A stretch of 37,057 nt of DNA from Bacteroidales bacterium (GCA_012837685.1 DUQS01000099.1:1-37057), one strand, 5' to 3'. Positions 16,670 to 26,419 are shown, counted from the stretch's first letter. Made by a program: numbers and translations. The notes: a model not told the origin generated them from the sequence alone.

Positions 16670-17278
16670 TTAATTTTTAGAATACAATTCGACAATCAAT
16701 TGCTCCTTGATATTTTCAGGAATATCCTCTCTTTCGGGAATATGAAGAAGTTTTCCGGACTTGGAAACTTCATCCCACTCTAACCAAGGATATTTGCTGT
16801 GGTTAAAACCGCTTAAAGCATCGGCGATGACTATCATCGATTTATCTTTTTCGCGGACACCCACTACTTGACCTTGCTTTAACGAATAAGAAGGAATGTT
16901 AACGACTTCGCCGTCTACCAAAATGTGTTTATGCAAAACCAATTGGCGAGCTGCTGCACGTGTACGAGCTAAACCCAAGCGATAAACGATGTTGTCTAAA
17001 CGACATTCCAACAGTTGCAATAATATAACACCCGTAATACCTTTTTTCGTTTGAGCTTTTTCAAATAAGTTACGAAACTGTTTTTCCAACACTCCGTAAG
17101 TATATTTCGCTTTCTGTTTTTCTTTCAATTGAACACCGTACTCCGATGTTTTACGTCTGCGGGTATTTCCGTGTTGTCCTGGAGGATAATTCTTTTTAGC
17201 CAGAACTTTGTCCGGTCCGAATATCGGTTCACCGAATTTACGCGCAATCTTTGATTTTGGTCCAATATATCTTGCCAT
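16670..17278 (-). CDS. rpsD: 30S ribosomal protein S4 (uS4)
   Basis: 202 residues: [20 protein letters not shown], then the S4 RNA-binding domain around residues 93-150 ([36 protein letters not shown]). It nucleates 16S rRNA 5' domain assembly and in many bacteria represses the alpha operon. The N-terminal zinc cysteines are absent, the C-minus form. Confidence 0.97.
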   Translation of the reverse strand: MARYIGPKSKIARKFGEPIFGPDKVLAKKNYPPGQHGNTRRRKTSEYGVQLKEKQKAKYTYGVLEKQFRNLFEKAQTKKGITGVILLQLLECRLDNIVYRLGLARTRAAARQLVLHKHILVDGEVVNIPSYSLKQGQVVGVREKDKSMIVIADALSGFNHSKYPWLEWDEVSKSGKLLHIPEREDIPENIKEQLIVELYSKN

Positions 17279-17299
17279 TTTTCTATAATTTTTACGTTA

Positions 17300-17689
17300 T
17301 TATACTCTTCTGCGTTTTGCCGGACGACATCCATTGTGAGGCAGTGGCGTAACATCAACAATCTCAGTTATCTCTATGCCTTTTCCATGTACGGTTCTGA
17401 TAGCGGATTCACGTCCGTTACCGGGTCCTTTCACATACGCTTTAACTTTTCTCAAACCAAGATCGAAAGCTACTTTAGCACAATCTTGTGCTGCCATTTG
17501 CGCAGCATACGGCGTGTTCTTTTTAGAACCGCGGAATCCCATTTTTCCGGCAGATGACCAAGAGATAACTTGACCGTCGCCGTTTGCAATAGTTACAATA
17601 ATATTATTGAAAGATGAGTGAACATGCAATTGTCCGACTCCATCTACTTTAACTACCCTTTTTTTGGTTGTTACTGGTTTTTTTGCCAT
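17300..17689 (-). CDS. rpsK: 30S ribosomal protein S11 (uS11)
   Basis: 129 residues with [39 protein letters not shown] and the C-terminal [16 protein letters not shown], typical of S11. It forms the platform of the small subunit near the mRNA exit. It lies between rpsM and rpsD as in the alpha operon. Confidence 0.97.
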   Translation of the reverse strand: MAKKPVTTKKRVVKVDGVGQLHVHSSFNNIIVTIANGDGQVISWSSAGKMGFRGSKKNTPYAAQMAAQDCAKVAFDLGLRKVKAYVKGPGNGRESAIRTVHGKGIEITEIVDVTPLPHNGCRPAKRRRV

Positions 17690-17716
17690 ATCAACTTTTG
17701 TTTAAACAGTTAATTG

Positions 17717-18097
17717 TTATTTAGTTGCTTTTTTCTTGTTTGCAACTGTTTTCTTCTTACCCTTACGCGTACGGGCATTGTTCTTAGTGCTTTGACCACG
17801 AAGGGGCAAACCAATACGATGACGAATGCCTCTGTAACAACCAATGTCCATCAATCGCTTGATGTTCAATTGCACTTCGGAACGAAGTTCACCTTCTACT
17901 TTGTAACCTGCTCCGATAATTTCACGAATTTTAGCAGCCTGATCGTCCGTCCAATCCTGAACTTTTGTGTCAAAATCGACATTGGCTTCAGCTAAAATTT
18001 TGCGTGCGCTACTGCGACCTATTCCGTAGATATAAGTCAATCCAACTTCCCCACGTTTGTTCTGGGGCAAATCTACTCCTACAATTCTTATAGCCAT
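17717..18097 (-). CDS. rpsM: 30S ribosomal protein S13 (uS13)
   Basis: 126 residues: [20 protein letters not shown], the helix-hairpin [14 protein letters not shown], and [20 protein letters not shown] before a basic tail that reaches the P site. It sits in the head of the small subunit and contacts L5 of the large subunit. First r-protein after rpmJ, as in the alpha operon. Confidence 0.97.
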   Translation of the reverse strand: MAIRIVGVDLPQNKRGEVGLTYIYGIGRSSARKILAEANVDFDTKVQDWTDDQAAKIREIIGAGYKVEGELRSEVQLNIKRLMDIGCYRGIRHRIGLPLRGQSTKNNARTRKGKKKTVANKKKATK

Positions 18098-18113
18098 AAA
18101 CTGTTTTTTAAAA

Positions 18114-18230
18114 TTATCCTTGACGTTGTTTCATCTTCGGATTTTTTTTGTTAATAACATACAAGCGTCCTTTTCTACGAACGATTTTGCAATCGTCGTT
18201 GCGCTTTTTAACTGATGTTCTTACTTTCAT
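18114..18230 (-). CDS. rpmJ: 50S ribosomal protein L36 (bL36), zinc-free form
   Basis: A 38-residue protein read directly from the sequence: [20 protein letters not shown], then [18 protein letters not shown]. In the zinc form four residues (three Cys, one His) bind metal; here only C14 remains and the others are N11, N27 and M33. It lies between infA and rpsM, where rpmJ is expected. Confidence 0.95.
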   Translation of the reverse strand: MKVRTSVKKRNDDCKIVRRKGRLYVINKKNPKMKQRQG

Positions 18231-18251
18231 GTGAATAAATTTTATGAAATT

Positions 18252-18470
18252 TTATTTATATCGAAACGATATACGACCTTTCGTTAAGTCGTACGGAGAC
18301 ATTTCTACCTTTACCTTATCGCCCGGCAAAATACGAATATAGTGCATCCGCATTTTACCCGAAATATGTGCGGTAATCTCGTGTCCATTCTCCAATTCTA
18401 CACGAAACATGGCATTCGATAGTGCTTCAACTATCGTTCCATCTTGTTCTATTGCAGCTTGTTTTGCCAT
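18252..18470 (-). CDS. infA: Translation initiation factor IF-1
   Basis: 72 residues, one OB-fold: [60 protein letters not shown]. It blocks the A site during initiation. It starts 3 nt after the map stop codon and precedes rpmJ. Confidence 0.97.
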   Translation of the reverse strand: MAKQAAIEQDGTIVEALSNAMFRVELENGHEITAHISGKMRMHYIRILPGDKVKVEMSPYDLTKGRISFRYK

Positions 18471-18473
18471 AAA

Positions 18474-19256
18474 TTAATTCAAGTTTTTCAATACATTTTC
18501 TATTATACCAAAATCCGAGAGGATATCTGCTTTGCCTTTGCGAATGGCTACCGCATGCTCAAAATGTGCAGCGAATTTACCGTCAACTGTCCGTGTTGTC
18601 CATCCGTCACTATCGAAACGCAACGCTCTGTTGCCCAATGTTATCATCGGTTCTATACAGATGGTCATTCCCGTACGCAAAAGAGTTCCTGTTCCGCGAC
18701 GTCCGTAATTCGGGACTTCGGGAGCTTCGTGCATATTGCGCCCGATGCCGTGTCCGATCATTTCACGAACCACACCGTATCCGGCAGCTTCGCAATAACT
18801 TTGTATTGCATTGCTCACATCTCCGACACGGTTACCTTCAACCGCTTGTTCTATTCCCTTAAAAAGGGATTCCTTAGTAGTCTTCAGCAATTGGCGGATT
18901 TCGGGGGCAACATCACCCACACAAAACGTGTAAGCCGAATCGCCAACAAAACCATTTTTCAAAGTGCAAAGATCAATTGAAATGATGTCGCCATCTTTCA
19001 AAATTTGTTTTTCCGACGGTATGCCATGTACTATTTCATCATTTACGGAAGTACAAATGGCTGCCGGATAACCGCAATAGCCTTTACATGGTGCCGTTGC
19101 TCCATTGTCAAGAATAAACTCTTCGGCCACTTTATTCAGTTGCGCTGTCGATACCCCCGGTTTTACCAATTTAGCCAACTCGGCTAAGGTTTTGCTTACC
19201 AGCAAGCAGCTCTCGCGCAATAATTCTATTTCCTCTGCGGTTTTTAGATATATCAT
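18474..19256 (-). CDS. map: Methionine aminopeptidase, type I
   Basis: 260 residues with the five metal-ligand regions of MetAP: GDIISIDLCTLKNGFVGDSA (two Asp), MIGHGIGRNMHEAP (His), MTICIEPMIT (Glu) and AAHFEHAVAI (Glu). It removes the initiator Met from nascent proteins. It lies directly between secY and infA; adk, present at this place in some other bacteria, is absent. Confidence 0.96.
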   Translation of the reverse strand: MIYLKTAEEIELLRESCLLVSKTLAELAKLVKPGVSTAQLNKVAEEFILDNGATAPCKGYCGYPAAICTSVNDEIVHGIPSEKQILKDGDIISIDLCTLKNGFVGDSAYTFCVGDVAPEIRQLLKTTKESLFKGIEQAVEGNRVGDVSNAIQSYCEAAGYGVVREMIGHGIGRNMHEAPEVPNYGRRGTGTLLRTGMTICIEPMITLGNRALRFDSDGWTTRTVDGKFAAHFEHAVAIRKGKADILSDFGIIENVLKNLN

Positions 19257-19262
19257 GTATTA

Positions 19263-20600
19263 TCAATACGCTGCAACAGCGCCCGTGCGTCCTTTAATAC
19301 GCCCTGATTTCAACAAACCATCATAATGCCTCATCAGCAAATGGCTTTCAATTTGCTGCAAAGTATCGAGGACAACACCTACCAAAATAAGCAAAGAAGT
19401 TCCACCGTAAAATTGTGCAAAACCGCTCGTTATTCCAAATATACTTGCAAACGACGGCATAATAGCCACAAAAGCCAAGAAGAAAGAGCCGGGCAATGTG
19501 ATGCGCGACATGATTTCGTCAATGTATTCCGCTGTTTTCTTCCCCGGTTTAATGCCCGGTATGAAACCGTTGTTACGTTTCATATCTTCCGCTATCTGCG
19601 TTGGATTAATGGTAATAGCCGTATAAAAATAGGTAAATGCAATGATTAAAATTGCGAATACAAAATTATACCAAAAACCGGTATTGTCCATAAATACGCG
19701 CATAAAGTTATTAACGCCTTCGGCATTAAATCCGGCTAACATAATAGGCACCATCATAATGGCTTGCGCAAAAATGATAGGCATTACACCGGCTGCATTC
19801 ACTTTCAATGGAAGGAACTGTCTAACTCCACCGTACTGTTTGTTTCCAACAACGCGTTTTGCATATTGTACAGGTATTCTGCGAGTTCCTTGTACCAACA
19901 AAATACTGGCGGCAATAACTAACAGTAACACCACCAATTCGGCAAGGAACATTACCAAACCGCCACCCGCATCGGTCAAACGAGAAATAAACTCTTGAAT
20001 GATAGCACTTGGAAAGCGTGCAATAATACCAATCATAATCAGCATGGAAATACCATTGCCAATGCCTTTATCCGTCATACGTTCGCCAAGCCACATAACA
20101 AACATGGAACCGGCGCACAAAATAATGGTCGAAGAAAATGCAAACCAAAATCCTGCAGGGAACGATGCCCCGATTTGACTCATTTGAACATTTAAGTTCA
20201 CCAAATACGAAGGACCTTGGAGTAATAAGATAGCCACCGTCAGATAACGAGTCAGTTGATTCATCTTACGGCGTCCGCTCTCACCTTCTCTCTGCATTTT
20301 TTGGAAATAAGGAATAGCAATAGTTAACAATTGAATAACAATTGAAGCCGAAATATAAGGCATAATACCTAATGCAAAGATAGATGCATTAGAAAACGCA
20401 CCTCCCGAGAACATATCCAACAAAGAGAGCAATCCTCCGCTTGTTTGTTCTTTTAAAGCGGTAAGAGCCTCAGGATTAATACCTGGAAGGACGATGAACG
20501 ACCCGAAACGATAGATTAAGATGAACAAAATCGTTGTCAGTAATCGAGAGCGCAAATCTTCGATCTTCCAGATATTTTTTAAAGTCTCTATAAATTTCAT
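19263..20600 (-). CDS. secY: Protein translocase channel subunit SecY
   Basis: 445 residues with about ten membrane segments. Motifs: LRSRLLTTILFILIYRFGSF (first segment), LDMFSGGAFSNASIFALGIM (plug region), YVKVxQ-equivalent IPVQYAKRVVG (cytosolic loop) and GFIPGIKPGKKTAEYIDEIM (loop that contacts SecA or ribosome). It forms the Sec channel in the inner membrane. Spacing to rplO is 4 nt. Confidence 0.97.
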   Translation of the reverse strand: MKFIETLKNIWKIEDLRSRLLTTILFILIYRFGSFIVLPGINPEALTALKEQTSGGLLSLLDMFSGGAFSNASIFALGIMPYISASIVIQLLTIAIPYFQKMQREGESGRRKMNQLTRYLTVAILLLQGPSYLVNLNVQMSQIGASFPAGFWFAFSSTIILCAGSMFVMWLGERMTDKGIGNGISMLIMIGIIARFPSAIIQEFISRLTDAGGGLVMFLAELVVLLLVIAASILLVQGTRRIPVQYAKRVVGNKQYGGVRQFLPLKVNAAGVMPIIFAQAIMMVPIMLAGFNAEGVNNFMRVFMDNTGFWYNFVFAILIIAFTYFYTAITINPTQIAEDMKRNNGFIPGIKPGKKTAEYIDEIMSRITLPGSFFLAFVAIMPSFASIFGITSGFAQFYGGTSLLILVGVVLDTLQQIESHLLMRHYDGLLKSGRIKGRTGAVAAY

Positions 20601-20604
20601 TGCA

Positions 20605-21051
20605 TTACAGTTTTATTGCGTTTCCGCCGGCAGCAGTAATGGCTGCTTCAGCCGATTTAGAAAACGCATGTGCTTCTACTTCTAATTTTACAGTCAAGGC
20701 ACCATTGCCTAAAATTTTTACTAACTGGTTCTTTTTGATGATTCCTGCATCTATCATTCCGGCAACATCAATTTTGGTGAGTTTCTTTTCTTCAGCCAGA
20801 GCCTGAAGCAAATCTAAATTGATTGCTTTGTATTCAACGCGATTGATGTTTTTGAAACCGAATTTCGGCAAACGACGTTGCAACGGCATTTGTCCGCCTT
20901 CAAAACCAATCTTACGAGAATAACCGGAACGAGACTTTGCACCTTTATGTCCACGTGTTGATGTGCCTCCTTTACCGGAACCAACACCGCGACCTACTCT
21001 CTTATTGGTTTTCACCGAACCAACTGCTGGTTGTATGTTACTTAAATTCAT
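20605..21051 (-). CDS. rplO: 50S ribosomal protein L15 (uL15)
   Basis: 148 residues: a glycine-rich basic N-terminus (RVGRGVGSGKGGTSTRGHKG) that penetrates 23S rRNA, and a globular C-terminus. It lies immediately before secY, the usual spc operon order. Confidence 0.97.
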   Translation of the reverse strand: MNLSNIQPAVGSVKTNKRVGRGVGSGKGGTSTRGHKGAKSRSGYSRKIGFEGGQMPLQRRLPKFGFKNINRVEYKAINLDLLQALAEEKKLTKIDVAGMIDAGIIKKNQLVKILGNGALTVKLEVEAHAFSKSAEAAITAAGGNAIKL

Positions 21052-21081
21052 TTCTGTGAGTTTTAAATTCTAAAGATGTTG

Positions 21082-21258
21082 TTACTCTATTACTTTTACT
21101 AAATGTTTCACTTTGGCAACCATACCTAAAATAGCAGGGGTTGCCTCATGCTCAACTACGGCATTCATTTTTCGCAATCCCAGCGCATCCAATGTCGCTT
21201 TTTGTGTTTTTGGACAACGAATTCTACTTCTTACTTGTTGAATTTTTATTTTTGCCAT
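21082..21258 (-). CDS. rpmD: 50S ribosomal protein L30 (uL30)
   Basis: A 58-residue protein read by eye: [20 protein letters not shown], then [20 protein letters not shown] and [18 protein letters not shown]. The RSxIxCPKxQKxTLxALGLRK core is diagnostic of L30. It sits between rpsE and rplO, its normal place. Confidence 0.95.
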   Translation of the reverse strand: MAKIKIQQVRSRIRCPKTQKATLDALGLRKMNAVVEHEATPAILGMVAKVKHLVKVIE

Positions 21259-21269
21259 AATTCTATGTT

Positions 21270-21788
21270 TTAACCTTTAAATACTTTTTCAACGGAAATA
21301 CCTCTATTTTGAGCTACCATGCGAACATCACGCAACTCCGACAAAGCTTTGAAAGTAGCTTTTACCAAGTTGTGAGGGTTTGACGAACCTTTCGATTTTG
21401 CTAACACGTCGGTAATGCCGGCGCTCTCCAATACGGCACGCATAGCGCCACCGGCTTTAACACCGGTACCTAATGATGCAGGATGAATAAACACTTCTGA
21501 ACCACTAAAACGGGCTGTCTGTTCGTGAGGAATAGTGCCTTTGTACACCGGTACGCTCATCAAGTTCTTTTTAGCAGCCTCTACGCCTTTGGCGATGGCA
21601 GCCGTAACTTCATTTGCTTTACCTAAGCCCCAACCAACAATGCCATTTTCGTTACCTACCACAACGACTGCTGCGAATGTAAACGCACGTCCTCCTTTTG
21701 TAACTTTCGTAACACGATTGATAGCGACCAAACGATCTTTTAACTCTAAATCGTTAGTTGTTTTTACTCTGTTATTGTTTTCTGACAT
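21270..21788 (-). CDS. rpsE: 30S ribosomal protein S5 (uS5)
   Basis: 172 residues. The N-terminal double-stranded-RNA-like domain is [20 protein letters not shown] and [20 protein letters not shown]; the C-terminal fold has [20 protein letters not shown]. It acts in decoding accuracy and the mRNA entry channel. Confidence 0.97.
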   Translation of the reverse strand: MSENNNRVKTTNDLELKDRLVAINRVTKVTKGGRAFTFAAVVVVGNENGIVGWGLGKANEVTAAIAKGVEAAKKNLMSVPVYKGTIPHEQTARFSGSEVFIHPASLGTGVKAGGAMRAVLESAGITDVLAKSKGSSNPHNLVKATFKALSELRDVRMVAQNRGISVEKVFKG

Positions 21789-21793
21789 AGTTG

Positions 21794-22138
21794 TTAAAAT
21801 TTAAGTCCACCTTTACGGGCAGCATTTGCCAATTCTTTAACTCTTCCATGATACAAGTATCCATTACGGTCAAATACCACTGTTGTTACGCCACTTTCTT
21901 GGGCATTTTTGGCAAGCAATTCGCCAACTTTAGCTGCCTGTTCTTTTTTAGGCATTTTTTCCTTGATTGCCAACGATGAAGCTGATGCCAATGTTTTACC
22001 GGTAACGTCATCGATAACTTGTGCGTAAATTTGCGCATTGCTACGAAAAACCGTCAAACGAGGTTTTTCTGCCGTCCCTTTTATTGTGCGACGGATACGA
22101 CTTTTTATCTTTAATCTTCTTTCTAATTTTCCTATCAT
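21794..22138 (-). CDS. rplR: 50S ribosomal protein L18 (uL18)
   Basis: 114 residues: [37 protein letters not shown] and [20 protein letters not shown] with the C-terminal ARKGGLKF. It binds 5S rRNA. It lies between rplF and rpsE. Confidence 0.97.
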   Translation of the reverse strand: MIGKLERRLKIKSRIRRTIKGTAEKPRLTVFRSNAQIYAQVIDDVTGKTLASASSLAIKEKMPKKEQAAKVGELLAKNAQESGVTTVVFDRNGYLYHGRVKELANAARKGGLKF

Positions 22139-22159
22139 AATCTTACTTGTTTACGTAAA

Positions 22160-22714
22160 TTATTTACCAGCCGTTTTACCAGCTTTTCTACGAATAACTT
22201 CGCCTTGGAATTTAACACCTTTACCTTTGTAAGGTTCCGGTTTGCGGAATGAACGAATTTTAGCGCAAATTTGTCCAAGTAATTGCTTGTCGCAGCTCTC
22301 TAAAAGGATGAGCGGATTTTGGTTACGTTCGCTTTTCGTTTCTACGCTTACTTCTTTGGGCAATTCCAAATAAATGTTGTGCGTATAACCGAGAATAAGT
22401 TCCAAAATTTGTCCGTTGTTCGATGTACGAAAACCAACGCCGACCAATTCCAAAACTTTTTTGTAACCCTCGGAAACTCCAACGACCATATTGTTAATCA
22501 AAGAGCGATATAAACCATGTTTCGCACGACTTTCCCGTTCGTCATTTGCGCGGGTCAATGTGCATACGTTGCCTTCCACTTTAATTTGAATGGCATCTGA
22601 TTCGATAGGTTGCGTAAGTTCGCCTTTCGGACCTTTTACGGAAACCTCGTTTTCTTTTACTGTTACTGTTACTCCAGCTGGGATTTGAATTGGTAATTTT
22701 CCTATTCTTGACAT
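22160..22714 (-). CDS. rplF: 50S ribosomal protein L6 (uL6)
   Basis: 184 residues from the ATG at 22714 (MSRIGKLPIQIPAGVTVTV). A longer frame from 22762 overlaps rpsH and adds 16 residues foreign to L6. The choice is supported by a strong Shine-Dalgarno 7 nt upstream. The second domain ends with RKPEPYKGKGVKF, the conserved L6 signature (PEPYKGKGI in the family). Confidence 0.97.
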   Translation of the reverse strand: MSRIGKLPIQIPAGVTVTVKENEVSVKGPKGELTQPIESDAIQIKVEGNVCTLTRANDERESRAKHGLYRSLINNMVVGVSEGYKKVLELVGVGFRTSNNGQILELILGYTHNIYLELPKEVSVETKSERNQNPLILLESCDKQLLGQICAKIRSFRKPEPYKGKGVKFQGEVIRRKAGKTAGK

Positions 22715-22721
22715 TGTAATT

Positions 22722-22728
22722 CCTCCTT
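22722..22728 (-). promoter_or_regulatory. Strong ribosome binding site of rplF, AAGGAGG
   Basis: AAGGAGG sits 7 nt before the rplF ATG, a full match to the 16S rRNA tail. It decides the rplF start and stands out because most genes here have no such site. Confidence 0.85.
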
Positions 22729-22730
22729 CA

Positions 22731-23126
22731 TTAATAAACGTAACATAAAACTTCGCCACCAACCTTGTTTGTCAGGGCTTCCTTGTCCGTCATTACACCT
22801 TTCGACGTGGAAAGAATTGCAATACCCAATCCGTTCAAAACTCGCGGCAAATCTTTGTAACCCACATACTTACGTAAACCGGGAGTTGAAACTCTAATCA
22901 ATTTTTTGATCGCGTTAACTTTATTAACCGGATCATACTTTAAGGCAATTTTAATTGTGCCTTGTGGACCTTCGTCTACAAACTTGTAATTAAGAATGTA
23001 GCCTTTTTCAAAAAGAACTTTTGTAATTTCTTTTTTGAGATTAGATGCAGGAATTTCTACAACTCTGTAGTTTGCCATGATGGCATTCCGTAATCTCGTC
23101 AAATAATCTGCAATAGGATCTGTCAT
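22731..23126 (-). CDS. rpsH: 30S ribosomal protein S8 (uS8)
   Basis: 131 residues: MTDPIADYLTRLRNAIMANY at the N-terminus and GLGIAILSTSKGVMTDKEA at the C-terminus, both diagnostic of S8. It binds helix 21 of 16S rRNA and in E. coli represses spc operon translation. An 89-nt structured spacer precedes it. Confidence 0.97.
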   Translation of the reverse strand: MTDPIADYLTRLRNAIMANYRVVEIPASNLKKEITKVLFEKGYILNYKFVDEGPQGTIKIALKYDPVNKVNAIKKLIRVSTPGLRKYVGYKDLPRVLNGLGIAILSTSKGVMTDKEALTNKVGGEVLCYVY

Positions 23127-23145
23127 AAAAAATAAATTAAATTAA

Positions 23146-23203
23146 TCCCGCCTGTCGGGACAATATTATAATTATAGTATCACTCGATGAGAGTTGCCTC
23201 TCA
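23146..23203 (-). promoter_or_regulatory. Two hairpins in the rpsN-rpsH spacer
   Basis: Stem 1: TGAGAG (23188-23193) with CTCTCA (23198-23203), TTGC loop, 6 bp. Stem 2: TCCCG (23146-23150) with CGGGA (23156-23160), 5-nt loop. An AU-rich palindromic stretch (TATAATTATA) lies between. The spacer of 89 nt is among the longest between genes inside this operon. No T run follows, so these are not terminators. A regulatory role near the S8 gene is inference. Confidence 0.45.
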
Positions 23204-23215
23204 AAATGTTTGAAT

Positions 23216-23485
23216 TTACCAGCTGGCTTTCTTTACACCGGGAATCAACCCTGCCGAAGCCATTTCTCTAAATTGAATACGCGAAATTCCGAATTGACGC
23301 ATATAACCTTTTGGACGACCGGTAATTTTACAACGGTTGTGCAAACGGATATATGAAGCGTTTCTTGGCAAAGTTTGCAAAGCATCGTAATCACCTTCTG
23401 CAATCATCTGTTTACGTTTTTCTGCATATTTTGCCACTAATTTAGCGCGTTTCACTTCGCGTGCTTTCATTGATTCTTTTGCCAT
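23216..23485 (-). CDS. rpsN: 30S ribosomal protein S14 (uS14), zinc-free long form
   Basis: 89 residues: [40 protein letters not shown] and [18 protein letters not shown]. Only one Cys is present, so the CXXC zinc pairs of the short form are missing; length agrees with the long, zinc-free form. It lies between rplE and rpsH. Confidence 0.96.
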   Translation of the reverse strand: MAKESMKAREVKRAKLVAKYAEKRKQMIAEGDYDALQTLPRNASYIRLHNRCKITGRPKGYMRQFGISRIQFREMASAGLIPGVKKASW

Positions 23486-23496
23486 CTTATTATCGT

Positions 23497-24045
23497 TTAA
23501 TTAGTTTTCTTAAATGGTAATCCAAATTCTCTTAACAGCGCAAAACCTTCCTCGTCAGTATTAGCTGTGGTAACGAAAGTGATATTCATACCCAGAATTT
23601 TGGAGATGTTATCAATACTGATTTCAGGGAAAATGATTTGTTCCTGAATACCAAGCGTATAATTGCCACGACCATCCAGTTTTCCTTCAATACCTCTAAA
23701 GTCGCGAATACGAGGCAGAGCTACACGAATCAAACGTTCCAAAAATTCGTACATTTTCTTTCCTCTCAAAGTTACGCGAACACCGATAGGCATTTTTTTA
23801 CGCAATTTGAAATTGGAAATGTCCTTTTTTGAAACCGTTTCTACAGCTTTTTGACCGGTGATAGCAGTCATTTCAGCAATTGCTGTGTCGATAATTTTTT
23901 TGTCGGCAACAGCAATACCTAAACCTTGGTTCAATACAATTTTCTCCAAACGGGGAACTTGCATAACGGTAGTATAACCAAACTCTTTGGTTAAGATAGG
24001 AACGATGCGTTCCAAATAATCTTGTTTTAAGCTATCTGTTTTCAT
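23497..24045 (-). CDS. rplE: 50S ribosomal protein L5 (uL5)
   Basis: 182 residues with [40 protein letters not shown] and [20 protein letters not shown], then the C-terminal [20 protein letters not shown]. It binds 5S rRNA and contacts S13. Its ATG overlaps the rplX stop (ATGA) with a strong Shine-Dalgarno upstream. Confidence 0.97.
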   Translation of the reverse strand: MKTDSLKQDYLERIVPILTKEFGYTTVMQVPRLEKIVLNQGLGIAVADKKIIDTAIAEMTAITGQKAVETVSKKDISNFKLRKKMPIGVRVTLRGKKMYEFLERLIRVALPRIRDFRGIEGKLDGRGNYTLGIQEQIIFPEISIDNISKILGMNITFVTTANTDEEGFALLREFGLPFKKTN

Positions 24046-24362
24046 TTAATTACCTCCCCTGATTTTTTGGCGTAACGAACCAATTTGCCTTCTTCATTTT
24101 TCTTGCGACCAATGCGTGTCGGTTTACCTGTTTTCGGGTCAACAACATTCAAATTGGAAATGTGCAATGAAGCTTCTTTTTTTATGATTCCGCCTTGTGG
24201 ATTTTTAGCATTAGGCTTGGTGCTCTTAGAGACCATATTGATACCTTCCACGATAGCGCGTTTTTCATCAACAAAAACCTTCAAAACGCGACCGGTTTTG
24301 CCTTTGTCTTCACCGGTGTTTATATAGACGGTATCACCTTTTTTAATGTGCAATTTACTCAT
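24042..24362 (-). CDS. rplX: 50S ribosomal protein L24 (uL24)
   Basis: 106 residues with the KOW motif ([20 protein letters not shown]) at the start and [20 protein letters not shown] and [12 protein letters not shown] later. It starts large-subunit assembly and sits near the exit tunnel. The last codons, GGG GAG GTA, form the rplE ribosome binding site. Confidence 0.97.
   Translation of the reverse strand: MSKLHIKKGDTVYINTGEDKGKTGRVLKVFVDEKRAIVEGINMVSKSTKPNAKNPQGGIIKKEASLHISNLNVVDPKTGKPTRIGRKKNEEGKLVRYAKKSGEVIK
24053..24059 (-). promoter_or_regulatory. Ribosome binding site of rplE, GGGGAGG
   Basis: GGGGAGG ends 7 nt before the rplE ATG. It is also coding sequence for the Gly-Glu of rplX, so its presence may be partly constrained by that protein. 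Confidence 0.7.
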
Positions 24363-24385
24363 TACTTTACTCTTTTTTACGTTGG

Positions 24386-24751
24386 TTAAAGAACTTCCGG
24401 CGCTAATGAAATAATTTTCATATTTGTAGCACGCAATTCACGCGCCACCGGTCCAAAAATACGACTTCCACGAATTTCACCCGCATTGGTTAATAAAACG
24501 CAAGCGTTATCATCGAAGCGAATATAAGAGCCGTCCTGACGACGCACTTCTTTTTTAGTACGTACAACAACAGCTTTCGACACGCTACCTTTTTTCACTT
24601 CACTCGAAGGGATGGCGCTTTTTACCGTTACAACGATTATATCACCAATGGTAGCATAATATTTTCTGGTTCCACCCAATACACGGATGCATAATACTTC
24701 TTTTGCTCCGCTGTTATCGGCTACTTTCAGTCTTGATTCTTGTTGTATCAT
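24386..24751 (-). CDS. rplN: 50S ribosomal protein L14 (uL14)
   Basis: 121 residues starting [20 protein letters not shown], with [20 protein letters not shown] and [20 protein letters not shown], diagnostic of L14. It bridges to the small subunit and binds the RsfS silencing factor in bacteria. Confidence 0.97.
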   Translation of the reverse strand: MIQQESRLKVADNSGAKEVLCIRVLGGTRKYYATIGDIIVVTVKSAIPSSEVKKGSVSKAVVVRTKKEVRRQDGSYIRFDDNACVLLTNAGEIRGSRIFGPVARELRATNMKIISLAPEVL

Positions 24752-24753
24752 AA

Positions 24754-25011
24754 TTATTTAGCTCTTTCTATGATTTGTACTAATCTCCATCTTTTGGTTT
24801 TACTCAAAGGACGTGTTTCCATGATGCGTACGGTATCGCCGATATTGCATTCATTTTTTTCATCGTGAACATGGTATTTCCGTGTTTTGTTCACAAATTT
24901 TCCATATAGAGGGTGTTTTTCCTTCCATTTTACAGCAACAGTTATGGATTTATCCATTTTATTGCTGAAAACAACACCGATTCTCTCCTTTCTTAAATTT
25001 CTTGTTTTCAT
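24754..25011 (-). CDS. rpsQ: 30S ribosomal protein S17 (uS17)
   Basis: 85 residues: [40 protein letters not shown] and [20 protein letters not shown], the S17 signature. It binds the 5' domain of 16S rRNA. Two nt separate it from rplN. Confidence 0.97.
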   Translation of the reverse strand: MKTRNLRKERIGVVFSNKMDKSITVAVKWKEKHPLYGKFVNKTRKYHVHDEKNECNIGDTVRIMETRPLSKTKRWRLVQIIERAK

Positions 25012-25023
25012 TTGGATAATCTT

Positions 25024-25224
25024 TTATTTGTTGTTGTTTAGTTCTCGTTGACGTAATTCCGTGGCAAGACGTGCAATCACTTTACGTGACTCTCTTATTT
25101 GAGCAGGATTGTCAAGCGGAGAAATACTATGGTTCAAGCGCATACGTACCAAACGCTCTTTTTCGGCGTCCAAACGATCTTGAACTTCATTTGTTGTCAA
25201 TTCTTTAATTTCTCTTGTTTTCAT
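25024..25224 (-). CDS. rpmC: 50S ribosomal protein L29 (uL29)
   Basis: 66 residues, two long helices: EIKELTTNEVQDRLDAEKER and NPAQIRESRKVIARLATELR. It lies at the exit tunnel near L23. The order rplP-rpmC-rpsQ is the normal S10 to spc order. Confidence 0.97.
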   Translation of the reverse strand: MKTREIKELTTNEVQDRLDAEKERLVRMRLNHSISPLDNPAQIRESRKVIARLATELRQRELNNNK

Positions 25225-25230
25225 AATCCA

Positions 25231-25662
25231 TTACACTGTTAAGTTTTTATCATAATCGTGTCTTACCACAAATTTCGTGACAATAGGCAACTTTTGGGCT
25301 GCCAATCTCAAAGCTTCTTTGGCTACTTCGTAAGGAACACCTTCTACTTCAAAAAGCATGCGTCCCGGTGTAACCGGTGCAACAAAGCCCTCCGGAGCAC
25401 CTTTACCTTTACCCATACGTACGTCAGCCGGCTTGCGAGTGATTGGTTTATCAGGAAAAATGCGAATCCAGACTTGTCCCTGACGTTGCATATAGCGGGT
25501 TACCGCAACACGTGCAGCTTCTATCTGACGACCGGTAATCCATTTCGTATCCATCGCCTTGATACCGAAAGAACCAAACGCCAATTGGTTGCCCCTTTGC
25601 GCAATTCCTTTCGGATGTCCATCCTGCTGTCTTCTGTATTTTGTTTTTTTAGGTTGTAACAT
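25231..25662 (-). CDS. rplP: 50S ribosomal protein L16 (uL16)
   Basis: 143 residues starting [19 protein letters not shown], with [40 protein letters not shown] and [20 protein letters not shown]. It contacts the A-site tRNA and the peptidyl transferase area. Confidence 0.97.
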   Translation of the reverse strand: MLQPKKTKYRRQQDGHPKGIAQRGNQLAFGSFGIKAMDTKWITGRQIEAARVAVTRYMQRQGQVWIRIFPDKPITRKPADVRMGKGKGAPEGFVAPVTPGRMLFEVEGVPYEVAKEALRLAAQKLPIVTKFVVRHDYDKNLTV

Positions 25663-25690
25663 AGTCGTTAATTTCTTAATGCGTTGTTAA

Positions 25691-26419
25691 TTATTTTTTT
25701 CTCTTCCTGAAACCTCTACCGCTTTGATGTTCACCTTGACTACGTCCTCCTCCCATTTCTTTTGCTGCAGCAAATTGTGGCGAAAGGTCTCTCTTACCAT
25801 AAACTTCGCCGCGACAAATCCATACTTTAATGCCAATTAAACCGACTTTAGTCAAAGCTTCTGCATGACAATAGTCGATGTCGGCACGGAAAGTATGTAA
25901 AGGAGTACGTCCATCTTTAAACATTTCCGAGCGAGCTATTTCTGCACCGTTCAAACGACCGGACACCAATACTTTGATACCTTCGGCTCCTGCTCTCACG
26001 GTAGAAGCAATTGCCATTTTTACGGCACGACGATAAGCCATTTTGCCTTCAACCTGACGAGCAATGTTGTTGGCAACAATCACGGCATCAACATCAGGGC
26101 GTTTTACTTCAAAAATGTTTATTTGAACATCTTTGTCAGTAATTTTTTTCAGTTCTTCCTTCAACTTATCAACTTCTTGTCCACCCTTACCGATAATCAT
26201 ACCGGGGCGAGCAGTGCAGACAGTAATAGTAACAAGTTTCAGTGTGCGTTCGATAATGATTCTTGACAAACTAGCTTTTGCAAGACGGACATTGAGATAT
26301 TTTCTAATTTTGCTATCTTCAAGTAATGTGTCGCCATAGTTGTCGCCACCATACCAGTTAGAATCCCATCCACGAATAATACCTAAACGGTTGCTTATTG
26401 GATTAGTTTTTTGTCCCAT
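25691..26419 (-). CDS. rpsC: 30S ribosomal protein S3 (uS3)
   Basis: 242 residues: [20 protein letters not shown], a KH domain ([20 protein letters not shown]) and the C-terminal [16 protein letters not shown], ending in a basic tail. It lies at the mRNA entry and has helicase activity with S4 and S5. It overlaps the end of rplV by 17 nt. Confidence 0.97.
   Translation of the reverse strand: MGQKTNPISNRLGIIRGWDSNWYGGDNYGDTLLEDSKIRKYLNVRLAKASLSRIIIERTLKLVTITVCTARPGMIIGKGGQEVDKLKEELKKITDKDVQINIFEVKRPDVDAVIVANNIARQVEGKMAYRRAVKMAIASTVRAGAEGIKVLVSGRLNGAEIARSEMFKDGRTPLHTFRADIDYCHAEALTKVGLIGIKVWICRGEVYGKRDLSPQFAAAKEMGGGRSQGEHQSGRGFRKRKK

Noticed and set aside
16666-16695. Upstream start for rpoA (also for rplF at 22762, rplW at 28319, the nuclease at 34849)
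   Set aside because: The extra residues overlap the previous gene and do not match the families; internal ATGs fit spacing and, for rplF and rplW, strong ribosome binding sites.
18444-18980. Plus-strand ORF of 178 codons opposite map and infA
   Set aside because: Antisense shadow; map motifs are clear on the minus strand.
23146-23203. rpsN-rpsH hairpins as a terminator
   Set aside because: No T run follows either stem, and the operon continues in order.
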